From: Wurfbainia villosa | Taxonomy: Eukaryota; Streptophyta; Magnoliopsida; Zingiberales; Zingiberaceae | Length of the DNA stretch: 64,000 bases | Assembly (NCBI GenBank): GCA_025175895.1 | Contig: CM045987.1 | Span: 112,767,040 to 112,831,039 of the forward strand | Reading direction: 5' to 3' | Shown: positions 33,159 through 44,585 of the stretch, piece after piece | Numbering within the stretch: the stretch's first letter is position 1 | How the letters are laid out: the number at the start of each line of letters is the position of its first letter | Notes under the pieces: model-generated | Seen by the model: the letters and a program-made list of their open reading frames with translations, nothing else | Told to the model about the DNA's origin: nothing | The model's database searches: none | Position numbers and translations under genes: made by a program

Positions 33159-33177
33159 ATTGGTATCAGAGCGGGGG
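33159..33177 (+). promoter_or_regulatory. Element C primer-binding site
   Basis: ATTGGTATCAGAGCGGGG directly after the LTR; a perfect match to the TGGTATCAGAGC tRNA-Met site. Confidence 0.9.
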
Positions 33178-33369
33178 CGCTACAGTTTGGTGCAACCACC
33201 AATCTAGCATCGGTTTTTGTTTCTCTTTTCACATTCATTTTAATTTTCATCTCGTATCATTTTTTCGTTTCGTTAAGTGCATATCTCCCGCACTACTAAT
33301 CCAAGACGAGAGTCTTGGCAACTTGTTTTTCTTGTCGTTTGTATTTTTGCAAGGTTTTCTTTTAAATGC

Positions 33370-34850
33370 CCTATCTCAAGGTTTAGCACCGCCCGACCTC
33401 CGTTTTACAACGGAGATGACTTTTGTTACTGGAAGAGTCGGATGGAGTGCTACTTGAAAACCCAAGTAGAGATGTGAATCGTGATTCAAATCGGATTCAC
33501 ACTTCCAACAAATGGAAATGATGAATTCTTGGATTGCGATCAGTAGACAAATGCCATGAAACGCCAAGTGGAAGCCGACGCCAAGGCCACACAAATCCTA
33601 CAATGCGGACTATCCAAAGAGGAGCCCAACCGCATCGGCCCCTTTATCAGCGCAAAGGACTTGTGGAATAAGCTCATCGAGCTTCACGAAGGGACCGCGG
33701 ACACCAAGGTATGTAAGAAGAACCTACTTTTAAATAAATTGTTTAACTTAAAAATGCATGAACATGAGTCGGCCACCTAGCTCCATGCCCGAATTCAAGA
33801 TATTATGAATGGACTGCATTCGATCAAACAGAAGGTAAAAAACCGGGACGTGATCAGGTACGCGCTTAATGCATTCCCTAGGACTACCTTATGGGCATCC
33901 ATAGTTGATGCCTATAAGGTTTCTAAGGACCTTTCAAAAATTAGGTTAGATAAATTATTTTCCAAATTTGAATTACATGAGCAGTCTAATTCGGCCCCCG
34001 CCGAGAAAAGTATCGCTTTATTTGTAGGTCCGAAGAAGAAGCCGAAGAACAAACCACCACCGGAGGAAGAAGACGAGTACGAGTCAGAGGTGGACAACGA
34101 GATGGAGACTGAACTAATAAATCTAGTTCGGAAAATGATCAAGAGAAGAAGACGACAAATCAATCAATCCAAGGAGGGTAAGTCAAAACAAAGTTCTAAC
34201 TATAGATGCTATGAGTGCAACAGGTTAGGCCATATCAAATCGGAGTGCCTAAGACTCAAGAACAAGGCACCACAATCCAAGAAGGCACTCAACGCAATGT
34301 GGGAGGAATCATCGGAGGAGGAAGACGAGCTCAACGACCTCGCCTTCATGGCCAGCCGATCGAACCCGAGGATGAGTCTGAACCCGAGGAAGAGTCCGAC
34401 TCCGGATCCGAAGACGAGTTTCAATTCAAGACAAGCCACGGATCTGTATCCGGTTCAAAAGGTTCACTCAAGGTGAGTCGCTCTTTAATCGATACATTGT
34501 ATGATGTAATTAAATTCTTAACTAAAAAATCAGCTAAGTCCGAGTCCAAGGTCGAGACCTTAGTTGAGGAGGTTAAACTTCTTAAACATGAGGTCTCCTT
34601 AACCTCTTCGACTAGTCAAGTTCAAGAGGAGGACTCAACTCGAAGTTGAGAATTCACTCTTGAAAGGACAAGTCAAAGATCTTAGGCAAACGTTGGAAAG
34701 GTTCACTTTGGGATCCAAGGGATTTCACATACTACTTGGATCGCAAAGAGCCGTGTACAACAAGGCCAGACTAGGATTTAGATTAACCACAACGAACAAG
34801 TCGTATATGTCAATCGTAAACCATAATAAAAAACAAGTCCAAGCATAGGT
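33370..34850 (+). pseudogene. Element C gag
   Basis: Starts with RPPFYNGDDFCYWKSRMECY, then stops at about 33475 and 33543. 33556-33780 has the first capsid half (GPFISAKDLWNKLIELHEG, then NLKMHEHESAT). 33805-34476 has the second half (NAFPRTTLWASIVDAYKVS) and an intact knuckle, CYECNRLGHIKSEC. A frame change at about 34350 leads to an acidic linker and a coiled-coil-like segment (TLYDVIKFLTKKSAKSESK). This capsid is complete, unlike those of A, D and E. Confidence 0.9.
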
Positions 34851-35567
34851 CCCTAAGACCGCTTTAATTTCACAATTAGGATCTAATAAGTACTGAGTTC
34901 CCAATGACCAAATCCACTATGTGGATAGACCGGATCGATTTAATGGTTCATGGGGAGATAGTACTAAATTTGTTTGTTCTATTACATGTAATTAGTCTTT
35001 GCATGCTTAGTTATTTTGTTTTAATTTTTAGAATGGCTAGATAGGGTCAATAACTTGTCAATCTTGACAACATAGTATTAGGACGTGGCGAGATGATAGT
35101 ACGTTAGGAAAATGAAGTCCTGCGTGTCTAAGTTAGATAAGGCGTATCTAGCTTGGTGCACTCGACTAAGTTGAACTAGCTGAAGCTACCTCGTTGTATC
35201 CTTAACTAGTTAGACTAAGAAGTAATCTTAAGTGACTCAAGTAATCGATTTCTTGAATTTGGTTTTGTCTAAGAAAGTGATCGTTGTTCCGATCAAAGAA
35301 GGCCTCTGTGCCTCGCCATGACCTGAAAGCCAATTTCTCGAAAAAGTTACTTGACGAGCTAAGAGTTAAATCCGAATCTAACCCAAGGTTGATTAGTTTC
35401 AATTCACTAAATCTAAACAAGTAAAATTGAAGTCATCTCACAGAACACATAAGAATAACATGCTTGATCATGTAGAAAGAGTGAGATGATTCCTAGGACT
35501 AATAACTTTCAACCAACTCTTAAAATTCCAATATCCGATCCAACTACTATATGTGTAGGATCAATGG
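34851..35567 (+). pseudogene. Element C gag-protease junction (decayed)
   Basis: Shows WVPxD-like phrases (SNKY then VPNDQIHYVDRPDRFNGSW near 34880-34960) that normally precede protease, then about 600 bp of stop-rich sequence that looks like an internal expansion or insertion. No other gene seen. Confidence 0.5.
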
Positions 35568-35819
35568 ATGTTGGACAGTGGGTGCTCCCGATACATGATT
35601 GGAGACCGACTGAAATTTTCGAAGCTTAGATTCAAAAATCAAGGATTGGTAGCATTCGGAAACAACGGGAAACTCAAAATCATCGGTTCAGGTGATATTG
35701 AGCTAAACTCTAGTTTTATAATTTGCAACGTTCTTTTAGTCGAAAATTTTGATTTTAATTTACTTAGTGTAAACCAATTGTGTGATAACAACTATAAGAT
35801 TACATTCTTAGAAAATTAA
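35568..35819 (+). pseudogene. Element C protease
   Basis: Open for 83 codons. Active site LDSGCSRYM at the start, then the FGNNGKLKIIGSGDIELN and FNLLSVNQLCD motifs of copia protease. It ends at a TAA at 35817. Confidence 0.88.
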
Positions 35820-35936
35820 TGTTCAATTAAAACTAATGATACCTCTAAAACAATACTTAAAGAAACTAGGAATAACAACATATACACAATTAATTTACCC
35901 AACTCCTTATCCAAGTGTCTAATCACACAGTAAGAG

Positions 35937-36881
35937 GAATCTTGGTTGTGGCACCGACGACTCGGACACTCTCATCCAAGACTCGTACATAAAATGAGTC
36001 AGAGTGGCCTAGTCAAAGGTTTACCCAACCTTAACAACTTAGACAATAAAATTTGTAATGCGTGTCAACAAGGTAAACAAACTAGAGCACAACATTAACT
36101 AACTAACCAAGAAAGAACCAAAAGTGTACTTGAGCTTCTACACTTAGACCTATTTGATTCTCATGGAGCCAAGTCACTAAACGGAAGTCAATTCTGCTTA
36201 GTCATAGTTGACGACTACTCTAGGTTTACCTGGGTCAGGTTCCTAAAACACAAAAGTGAAACCCTAGATCAATTCACCAACTTATGCAAGTCAATAGAAA
36301 ATGAAAAGAACCTTAAGGTTAAGAGACTTAGAAGCGATTATGGTGGTGAGTTTGGAAACCATAGGTTCACCGACTTCTGTAACCTAAATGGATACCTCCA
36401 TGAGTTCTCCTGTCCTAGAACCCCACAATAAAATGGTCTAGTCGAGTGAAAGAATAGAAATCTACAAGAAGCCTCTAGAACCATGTTAAACGAGTACAAC
36501 CTTCCTAATAGATTTTGGACAGAAGCCGTTAGTACAGCGTGCTATGTCCAAAATAGAATCCTACTAGCCAAAAGACATCTTAAAACCTCATACGAAATCT
36601 ATTATGAAAAATTACCTAACATTAAATATTTTAGGGTATTTGGATGTAGGGTTCGCATATTAAATACTAAAGACTACTTAGGAAAATTCACTTCTAAAAC
36701 AACCACGGGAATATTCCTAGGGTACTCAACCACAAGTAAAGCCTATAGGGTCTATAACAATGAAACTCTAAAAATCGAAGAAACGATTAATGTAGTATTC
36801 GATGAAGAAAATAAACCCACAAAACCCGAAGTAGAACTAGTTAATGAACCAATTGATACTAGACCTGAGTCTAACCATTAA
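35937..36881 (+). pseudogene. Element C integrase
   Basis: In one frame with a few stops: HHCC domain (LWHRRLGHSHPRL, then CNACQQGKQTRAQH), core with the first Asp in HLDLFDSHG, the second in LRSDYGGEFG, and Glu in NGLVE after a stop. 36483-36881 is open and holds the C-terminal part (FWTEAVSTACYVQNR, FGCRVRILN, GIFLGYS). Stops near the NGLVE motif prevent a full product. Confidence 0.88.
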
Positions 36882-38540
36882 AATGAGTCTAGTATAAATC
36901 CTAACCCAAGTTAGTCTAGGTTACACTCAAATCATCCTATTGATCAAGTAATAGGTGATCCCAACCTAGGGGTTCGAACTAGAGCGTTATATAGAAACCT
37001 TAGTCAAATTTCATTAATCTCGAAAATCAAACCTAAAACAATTGAACAAGCTCTTCTTGATCCCGATTGGATTATTGCTATGCAAGAAGAGCTAGCTTAA
37101 TTTACTAGGAGTGAAGTCTGGGAATTAGTACCCCCACCTAAAGACAAATCGATCATTAGAACAAGGTGGGTATTCCAGAACAAACTCGATGATAAAGGAG
37201 AAGTAGTTAGGAATATGGTAAGATTAGTTGCTAAAGGTTTTAGTCAAGTAGAAGGGTTAGATTATGATGAAACCTATGCCCCCGTAGCTAGACTAGAATC
37301 GATTAGAATGTTGTTGTCCTACGCTGCACATTGAGGATTCAAATTATTTCAAATGGATGTAAAGTCAGCGTTTTTAAATGGTTTTATTAAGGAAGATGTC
37401 TACGTTAGCCAACCCCCAGGATTTGAAAGTTTAGACAAACCCGACCATATTTTCAGACTTAAGAAAGCTTTATATGGACTAAAACAAGCTCCTAGAGCTT
37501 GGTATGAAAGGCTTTCCGTTTATCTCAAGTCAAAAGGGTTTAGTTAAGGCTTAGTAGGCCCAACTCTCTTCGTAAAATCCGTAGGTAAAGAAATTTTTAT
37601 TGCACAAATATACATAGATGATATAATCTTTGGAACAACTCACTCAATTTTACTAAATGAGTTCATTTCATTAATAGAAAGTGAATTTGAAATGAACTTA
37701 GTAGGAGAATTAATATTTTTTCTAGGCTTACAAATTAAACAAACTAAGGAAGGAATTTACCTACATCAACATAAATACGTTAAGGAATTAATTAATAGAT
37801 TTGGAATGCAAAATGCTAAGGTAATTAATACACCAATGACTACAAATATTAATGTAGGAGAAGACTTAGAAGGAAAACCAATAGATTTAAAATACTATAG
37901 GAGTGTGATAGGTAGTCTCCTATACTTAATTGTGAGTCGACCCAATATACTATTCGCAGTGAGTATGTGTGCAAGATTTCAAACTTGTACTAAGGAGTCG
38001 CACCTAATATTAGTCAAACGCATCCTTAGATATCTAAAGGGTACACTAAACGTAGGAATTTGGTACCCTAGATCTAACGAGTTCGAACTAATCGGCTACT
38101 CCGACTCGGATTATGTCGGTAGTAAACTCGATAGAAAGAGCATGAGTTGGTGTTGTCAATTTCTCGGCTCGAGTCTAGTGAGTTGGTGCAGTAGAAAGCA
38201 ACACTGTGTTGCCTTATCTACCACCGAAGTCGAATATGTCGCGATGGGTGAGTGTGTAGCCCAACTCCTTTGGATGAAGCACACTCTCTAAGACTTTAAG
38301 TTAACTTTAACAACACTAAAATTTACATCGACAACATTAGTTCAATTAATTTAACCAAAAACCCAATCTGTCATTCTAGAACCAAACATATGGAGGTCAA
38401 ACACCACTTTATTCGAGAACATGTAGCAAGTGGGACCATACAACTTGAATACATGGAGTCCAAATCGAACTTAGCAGACCTATTTAGCAAGCCCTTACTC
38501 GAAGTAGAGTTTAGTTTGCTTAGACGAAAATTAGGTATGT
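36882..38540 (+). pseudogene. Element C reverse transcriptase and RNase H
   Basis: RT motifs in order: KTIEQALLDPDWIIAMQEEL, WVFQNKLDDKGEVVRN, MDVKSAFLNGF (37353-37547 open), YGLKQAPRAWYERL, and catalytic YIDD near 37613. 37692-38291 is open for 199 codons from LVGELIFFLGLQIKQ through SVIGSLLYLIVSRPNI to RNase H (GYSDSDYVGSKLDRKS, then STTEVEYVAMGEC). Stops include one after SAH and one after KGFS. The RNase H tail decays by 38540. Confidence 0.92.
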
Positions 38541-39515
38541 GTGTAATAGAGTAGGACTTAAAACTTATATTTTTGTTATACTCTATTTTATTTTTACTTT
38601 TCATGCAAAATGGAACTAGCCTAGGGCTTACCCTAGAAAGCATGCACCTATAGATTTAAGGAGCCAATACATCTCATAATACATAGGACTAATGTGTTTT
38701 GTACTTAGCCACGTAGATGGGCGTGAGATGTTAGGACCTTACTCCTGATTCCAGATGTAGATCTAGTGCATCGACATGAACCATGGAGTATAATTATCTA
38801 AATTAATCAACTCTAATCAGGACTTATTGATCATTCTATATCAATTAAGTCAAATAAAGTTGAACATACTATTAGTTGAGCTTATATTTAAAGTATTATT
38901 TTCAAAATCTAATAGGAACATGCTTGGACTTATAAAACATAATCACTATGTTTCGAAAAAGTTTTTTCTATAAACCCATATACTTTTCGATTTATGGCAA
39001 AAGGGGGAGAAAATGGCCAAAGTTAAGGGATCATTTTTTTTTTATAACTTAACTTAATTCTAAACTTAAAACCATCATGCCAAAGTTAAGTAAGTGATTA
39101 CTTAACTTAACCTTTTTAGTGGCAACAGGGGGAGAAAAAGGTCAAAGTTAAGAGATCAAAAATTAATTTTTGATAACTTAACCTAAACATTTAGGCAAAT
39201 GTTAAGTAATCTTGATTACTTAAGTTGCAACCGTTAAGGGGGAGACTTTTTCAACCATTAAGGGGGAGAGCTAAGATCCTTTTTCAAGTACTCACCTAAG
39301 ATCAAGGGGGAGGTTACCTCAAGGGGGAGGACTTGAAAAAGAGTTTTACTCATACTCCTACTTATGCTAACTTACTAAGTTATGCATTTATGCTTCTTCA
39401 TATTTATGCTTATTTCATATTCATAATAATTATTTCACTTACTTAATACACTCTTATGCATTAATTTTTCCCTTAACTTTGTGTTAGTTTACCATAGATC
39501 AAAAAGAGGGAGATT
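38541..39515 (+). promoter_or_regulatory. Element C 3' untranslated region with multiple polypurine tracts
   Basis: AAGGGGGAG-type tracts at about 39000, 39128, 39236, 39260, 39305 and 39323, plus the terminal AAAAAGAGGGAGA just before the 3' LTR. Several tracts upstream of the 3' LTR are a described Sirevirus feature. Confidence 0.8.
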
Positions 39516-40589
39516 GTTGGTGCAGTAAGCACCAGATAATCGAACCTAGATTTTGATTATGGCAAAGACCCAAAGCTAAGGTCATATTGTTGTCTAACGA
39601 GCTGAACCAAGTGTGCAGGCATGGATAAGCTGAGCTGAAGGTTAGCAACACCCGGAGAATCCCGAGTCAGAAAATCGTGGTGGTCGGGTGACACCGGGAG
39701 AACTACGGAGGGAGATGAAGAACCCAGGTGGAGATCTGAAGCAAAGCTGCAAGTCACAAAATGACCTAAGGTAAGCTCATGTATGAGTGAATGTAAGGAT
39801 GGGTCCTCCGTACGGGGACATCCTTAGGCGGCGATCCGACTAAGACTTCCCGTGGAAGGTCTAGGTCGAGATCAGACGGTAAGTGACCGTCGAATTCACT
39901 TGTACTGTTTCCATTTCGAGCTAACTTGTTGTTGCAGTGGAGTAAACAAGCCGCAGCTGATTGTCGACTATTGGCGATCGGCCGCTAGCATCGCTGATCA
40001 ATGGAGGTCATCAATCGATCGCCACCAAACCGCCACCTCGAGGAGATAAGCTCCACTTATCTTGGGGAGATGAGGTCCTTTGGCCATGAGCTGGAATTGA
40101 ACGTTGGGGACCTTCCAAGGCTATAAAAGAAGGGGGGTTTCACTCCTTTAGGTCATCTAAAGTGCTTACAAAGTGATCCCACAACACCGCTTCTCTACGA
40201 CAACTCTACGACGCCGAAGCGCTGCTGAAACGCCGACAACACGACCTCAAGCTCTAGATTTATTCGTCGTCGGTATAAGTGATTAACATTTTCATTTCTA
40301 TTCAGTGTATTACATTTATTTTTATCGAGTTTTTTATCGTAACAAGGAGAGGGAGGATTGCCCCTCTACCTCGATCTTTTCATTGAATTGCCCTCCGTAC
40401 GCGATCAAGGATCACAAGGGGCTTGGATTAGCAACCGTTAGGTTGTGAACCAAGTAAAATCAACTTGTCTCATTTACTTTTTTGCTGTGCATCTCTTTAT
40501 TTTTATTGAACGAATCGAAAAAGAAACGAAGTTTTATCAAGCGCTATTAACCCCCCCCCCCTCCCCTTTAGCGCTTTTACGATCCTACA
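39516..40589 (+). repeat. Element C 3' LTR
   Basis: 1074 bp, alignable with 32086-33158 throughout. It has a small deletion after TCTTTTCATT and an expanded C run near 40550. It is followed by TSD TTTTA. Confidence 0.92.
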
Positions 40590-40594
40590 TTTTA

Positions 40595-41395
40595 GAGATG
40601 GAGAAACTTCTTACAACAAACTTTAAAATAAGAGCTTATAGAAAGGATAAGAGTACAAGAGAAAGCCTCAAATGATTTAGACAATTTCATCAGCCTTCAA
40701 ATGCTCCTTTCATAGTTTTAATTGCTCCTTTTGTTTCTTTTATGTCCTTCAAACTCTTCAGCTTTTACCTACTATTATGTTGTTTTGTCTCCAATCAATT
40801 GACTAAATCTACTATTGTTTTTGTAAATGAATGAATACCACTTGTAAATAATCCAAGAAATACCATATGACATGACTATTGCTTTCCAATTAGTTGTTTT
40901 TGCATTAATTGTGACTTCATTAGTTTTATTGATTAGTGTACCCGTTATATTTGCTTCTTCTGATAGTTGAGATATTTCTGATAAAAAATATAAGAAAATT
41001 CTTGATCATTCAACGAGACCTAATGGTCTTTGAAATTTTATATATCCTTCTATTATCTAAGGGAATTCTTATTCCTTGGCAAAGAAGCACAGAAATAAAT
41101 CGATCTCCTCATTACAATATGATCAAAAACGAGAGAATGAATTAATTGTGTTAGTGTCAGTCTTTAGTGTCAATCATGAGATGATTGATTAGGGATTATA
41201 TGTATCATATTTCATTAATAATAGACAAAGATTGATTATTATATTTACTTTATGCGTGTGCCAGCCAAATAAATATAATAATACCCTTGAATAGTAGGTT
41301 ATAATCTACAGTATATCAATTGGTAAAATTGATTATGAGAAATTGTAGAGAACACTATTCTTAAACATTCCTAGTCAAATATTGTATTAATAGAC
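40595..41395. other. Non-coding between elements C and J
   Basis: AT-rich; no gene seen. A 69-codon open stretch at 40936-41145 has no motif. Confidence 0.5.
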
Positions 41396-41588
41396 TGTTA
41401 GAATATTATAGATATAACTGGGGATAATTTATTATCCCTAAATATCATTAGGAATAATTATTTCCTACGATAGAATTTGATTTATTTCTAGGATAGGGTT
41501 TGATTTAGTCTTTTGAATAGGCCCTAATCTTGTATATAAATAGGGTTTCTTTCATGTAATTTATGTATCTCTAAGTTACGAAATAACA
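41396..41588 (+). repeat. Element J 5' LTR
   Basis: 193 bp, TGTTAG...TAACA. TATATAAATAGGG near 41533 is a good TATA box. Confidence 0.85.
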
Positions 41589-41600
41589 TGGTATCAGAGC
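41589..41600 (+). promoter_or_regulatory. Element J primer-binding site
   Basis: TGGTATCAGAGC, perfect match to the copia tRNA-Met site. Confidence 0.92.
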
Positions 41601-42292
41601 TTTAGGTTTTCGCATTTTTTCTCTCTCTCACGTTTCTCTCCCGAACGCGCCTCTTCTCCTTTTTCCGCCGTTGCTTGCGTTCTTCATCCAGGAGCGAGCC
41701 TTCTGAAGCACGACATTTGGTGCGGCGGATACAATATCTGAACCCACGGACAGAGACGCGAACCCCCCCATATAAAAGTCATCGCCCTCGCCGTCACCAC
41801 CGGCAAGAAACACGCGGCGCGCTTCGCCCTCAACAGCGTCGATGCCATCTTCGCCCTCGGTACAGCCAGGTCTTCCCACGAAGGACGTCGGCTTTCCTCG
41901 CTCACGCGGACGCCCTCGTCCGCGACACCGCCTCCAATGCGTCGAGTGCATCAAGTGTCTCCTCCAGCACCTCCAGCGCATCCAGTGCCGCCTCCGGAAC
42001 GCAGTCTCGTCCGCCAGCGCCTCCAGCGTCGCCTCTTCGGCTCATTGTTGCGTAGGGCACAAGGTCCTGGATCTCCCACAGGTTCGCCGCAAGCTTCCGC
42101 GCCGACGCCGAGCTCCGTTTTGGCTCGCCAGGTTCGCCCTCGGTACAGCCGGGTGCTCCCAGCTTCCAAGTGGGTACCAGAGTGGAAAGGCTCCAGTGTC
42201 GCCTTCAGCGTCAATGAGCCTCTCCAAGGACAGAGGCAGACTTCTCCAGCACTTACGGTAGCATCCTTTCGGACCGTCCATCTTCCTCTGTC

Positions 42293-42592
42293 ATGGCTAC
42301 CTCTAACACCTCGAAGCCAGATTTTCTAATTTTTACTAACCACGTTACGACACCGCTCTCATCCGAGCTCTTGGATGGTAAGAACTACTCCTCTTGGGCC
42401 TCTCACATTGAACTTTGGCTTGTTGGGCAGGGTTATGAAACACATCTCACACAAACTGAAGAGGATATTCAAGTGGCCGACCTTCCTTTATTGAGAAAGG
42501 TTGATGCTCAGTTGTGTTGCATTTTCCGAGCCACCATCCATCCATCTCTCCGGGATGTCTTCCGGACTCATAAGACCTGCAAGGATGTTTGA
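42293..42592 (+). pseudogene. Element J gag N-terminus (truncated)
   Basis: The ATG lies in GTCATGGCT. It encodes a copia gag start: FTNHVTTPLSSELLDGKNYS, then SHIELWLVGQGYE and DAQLCCIFRATIHPSLRDVF. The stop is created at the junction with element B, where the family would continue with Trp. The protein would be only 99 residues. Confidence 0.82.
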
Positions 42593-42667
42593 TTAAACAT
42601 GAGAAAATGAAATAAGTTGGATAAAGAAATAGAGATTTTTTGAAACTCAGATCTGGAAATCAGATAT

Positions 42668-43000
42668 CAGTCGACTGATATAGTCTATCTGTCGACTGTT
42701 ACTACTGTAGCACGATAAGATGCGTCAAGCAGTCGAGTGTTGTTTCGAGGACTCGACTGTTTTGTACATCAGTCGACTGCTATGTTACATCACCGATCGA
42801 TGGTAATGCTCATTCGAGGCGAAGGATCATCGATCGAGTGCTCATTGGCGATAAGAGAGTGGTGATCGCATCGATCGACTATTATTCGTAGACGATACAA
42901 AATGCTCGGTGATCGATTGCGAGCCGGCGATCATTGATCGGTTGGCTCAGAAACCGCTTATAAGCGCAATCACCGATCGATGTTGCACATCAGTCGACTG
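42668..43000. promoter_or_regulatory. CAGTCGACTG cluster ahead of ORF2, element B
   Basis: Exact copies near 42668, 42770 and 42991, plus decayed versions. It is the same palindrome as in the LTRs but lies internally, immediately upstream of a TTTATAA box at 43011-43017. Confidence 0.65.
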
Positions 43001-43010
43001 GAGTCGCTAT

Positions 43011-43017
43011 TTTATAA
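43011..43017 (+). promoter_or_regulatory. Possible internal promoter of ORF2, element B
   Basis: TTTATAA within CTATTTTATAACGCC. It is followed by a C/T-rich leader of about 290 bp with AAACCCTAA/TTAGGGTT-like motifs (43107-43350), which in plants are typical of host 5' UTRs. Element D has the same box at 62776-62783. Confidence 0.5.
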
Positions 43018-43429
43018 CGCCAAACCACTAGGGTTCAGCGTCTTCACGCGTCAATATCTCGCCTTCTTCCTTCTCTCCGATCGTCGCTTCCTTCTCCGAC
43101 CACCTTTTCCGACCACGCCGGCCACCTAAGCCCTAGGTTTGACAGCCAAACTCTTTCACTCACGTTTTTAGCATCTCATAGCCCTAATCCACTCACTTCC
43201 GGCGATGTTTTCTTCTTCGATTAGGGTTCCGGCGAAACCACTGCTCCGGCGAACTCTCCGTCGATCTCTTCAGCAGTGTCTGAGTACCCTCTCCTCATCA
43301 TCCTAAATGGTGCCAAAGTATAACCCTCTTACTCCTCTAAAACCCTAATTTTTTCCATTATAACTCATTATGATCTAATCGTGCATTTGTGTCTTTGCAT
43401 TTCATGTCATTGCATTGCATTCATATAGG

Positions 43430-44585
43430 CGATCCTGTAGAAATGACCCGATTGAGGTTGAATCATGGTTGTACCAAACCATGTTAGTTAGGTACATTGA
43501 TAGGGATTTCTTTATTCGTTACTGCGGTGACGTCATGGAAGTTTTATCATATTATCATCTCATGAAGATAGTATTATGCACTCATGCCATAAATGATAAT
43601 CTCCCTAAGGAGTTCTATCAGAACTTAAAGAAGGTAGACGATGGTCCTACCTATACTACCCGCATTGCAAAATGCGACTTAGAGTTCACTCCTGCGATAT
43701 TGCAGGAGTTTCTTGAGTGCAAGCCATCGGCTGATACTTTCATTTTCTACCCTACCTTCGATGCCCCTTTACCTGAGCCCTTTGATCATATCTCTTTGGA
43801 CTCCATGCATGAGCATGTCTTTCTCCATCCTCGCCCACCAGCTCAGAACTTATTTCCCATCAATGAGCTATCTGCGCCCGACAATGTACTCTACAAAGTC
43901 ATTGTTGGGTGCCTTCTCCCGATTGTGACTCGGGGTCTGGCCAAGATTCGGCCTCCCCATCTCTTTCTCCTGTACGCCATGCGTCATAGACTAGACATAA
44001 ACATTGCATTGTACATTTCATATCCCCTGTACAAGGGAAAGTGCATATGCCTTTTGGCCACATCATCACTGCATGGTTAGAGTCTTTAGGCATTAACATT
44101 AACAGGGGATCGCTGAGGGCGCTATCTGAAGTTCTACGATCAGATATATCAGTTCGTAACTTCTCATTGGCGAAGCTGCGGATGGGACATGGGCAGATGG
44201 AGCTGGCACCTCGACCTCCGCCCAGGGCACGTGGGGAGCCACCTCTAGTGCCTAGAGAGGCTGCAGATGATTATGAGGATCCAGATGCTGTTGATGAGGA
44301 GGACCAGATGCCAGCAGATGCATCAGCAACAGGTCCATCAAATCGGTTTGGGATACCGGTGGAGGCGATTCCAGACTACCAAAGAACAATGACTCTCGGC
44401 TATCAGAGCTTATAGTGGGGTAATCCTCCATGGGCGAGCATCTCAGTCGGATGGAGGAGCACTACATTCAGATTGCGGAGTCCCAGAGCCGCATCGAGCA
44501 GCGTCAGCTCGATATGTACGAGATGATGAGAGCCTGGACCTTAAGCCAACAACCCCCTCCACCTCCACCTTCTGCAGATGATTAG
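43430..44585 (+). pseudogene. Element B ORF2: putative plant transposon protein
   Basis: Open from 43415 to 44080: LVRYIDRDFFIRYCGDVMEV, TRIAKCDLEFTPAILQEFLE, then DNVLYKVIVGCLLPIVTRG, LFLLYAMRHRLDINIALYI. A one-base shift near 44035 moves the frame to 44041-44415 (HMPFGHIITAWLESLGI, then an acidic linker). A second shift leads to a C-terminal tail (RIEQRQLDMYEMMRAWTLS, QQPPPPPPSADD) ending at 44583-44585. The layout resembles PF20167-type putative plant transposon proteins; the function is unknown. A splice acceptor (CCTGTAG) may lie at about 43439, and ATGGTGCCAAA with GTATAA at about 43306 may be a first exon. Both are guesses. Confidence 0.7.

Larger units (their letters stand above)
32086..40589 (+). 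mobile_element. Element C: full-length Sirevirus-type copia, inactive
   Basis: LTRs 32086-33158 and 39516-40589, both TGTTGGTGCA...ATCCTACA, with perfect TSD TTTTA at 32081-32085 and 40590-40594. It has a primer-binding site TTGGTATCAGAGC, full-length gag with a complete capsid, protease, integrase, RT, RNase H, and multiple AAGGGGGAG tracts before the 3' LTR. Stops and frameshifts are spread through gag and pol. It is the only complete Sirevirus-type gag-pol in the window, but its LTRs are distinct from those of A, B, D and E. Confidence 0.93.
41396..42591 (+). mobile_element. Element J: 5' part of a short-LTR copia
   Basis: 193-bp LTR (41396-41588, TGTTAGAATA...AATAACA), a perfect primer-binding site, a GC-rich leader of about 690 bp, and the first 99 codons of gag. 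It stops abruptly at about 42591 where internal sequence of element B begins. Everything 3' of that point is missing from the window. Confidence 0.85.

Noticed and set aside
41640..42290. Several overlapping open stretches of 80-139 codons in many frames
   Set aside because: GC-rich low-complexity leader of element J; open in all frames, with no recognisable motif, and followed by the real gag start at 42293.
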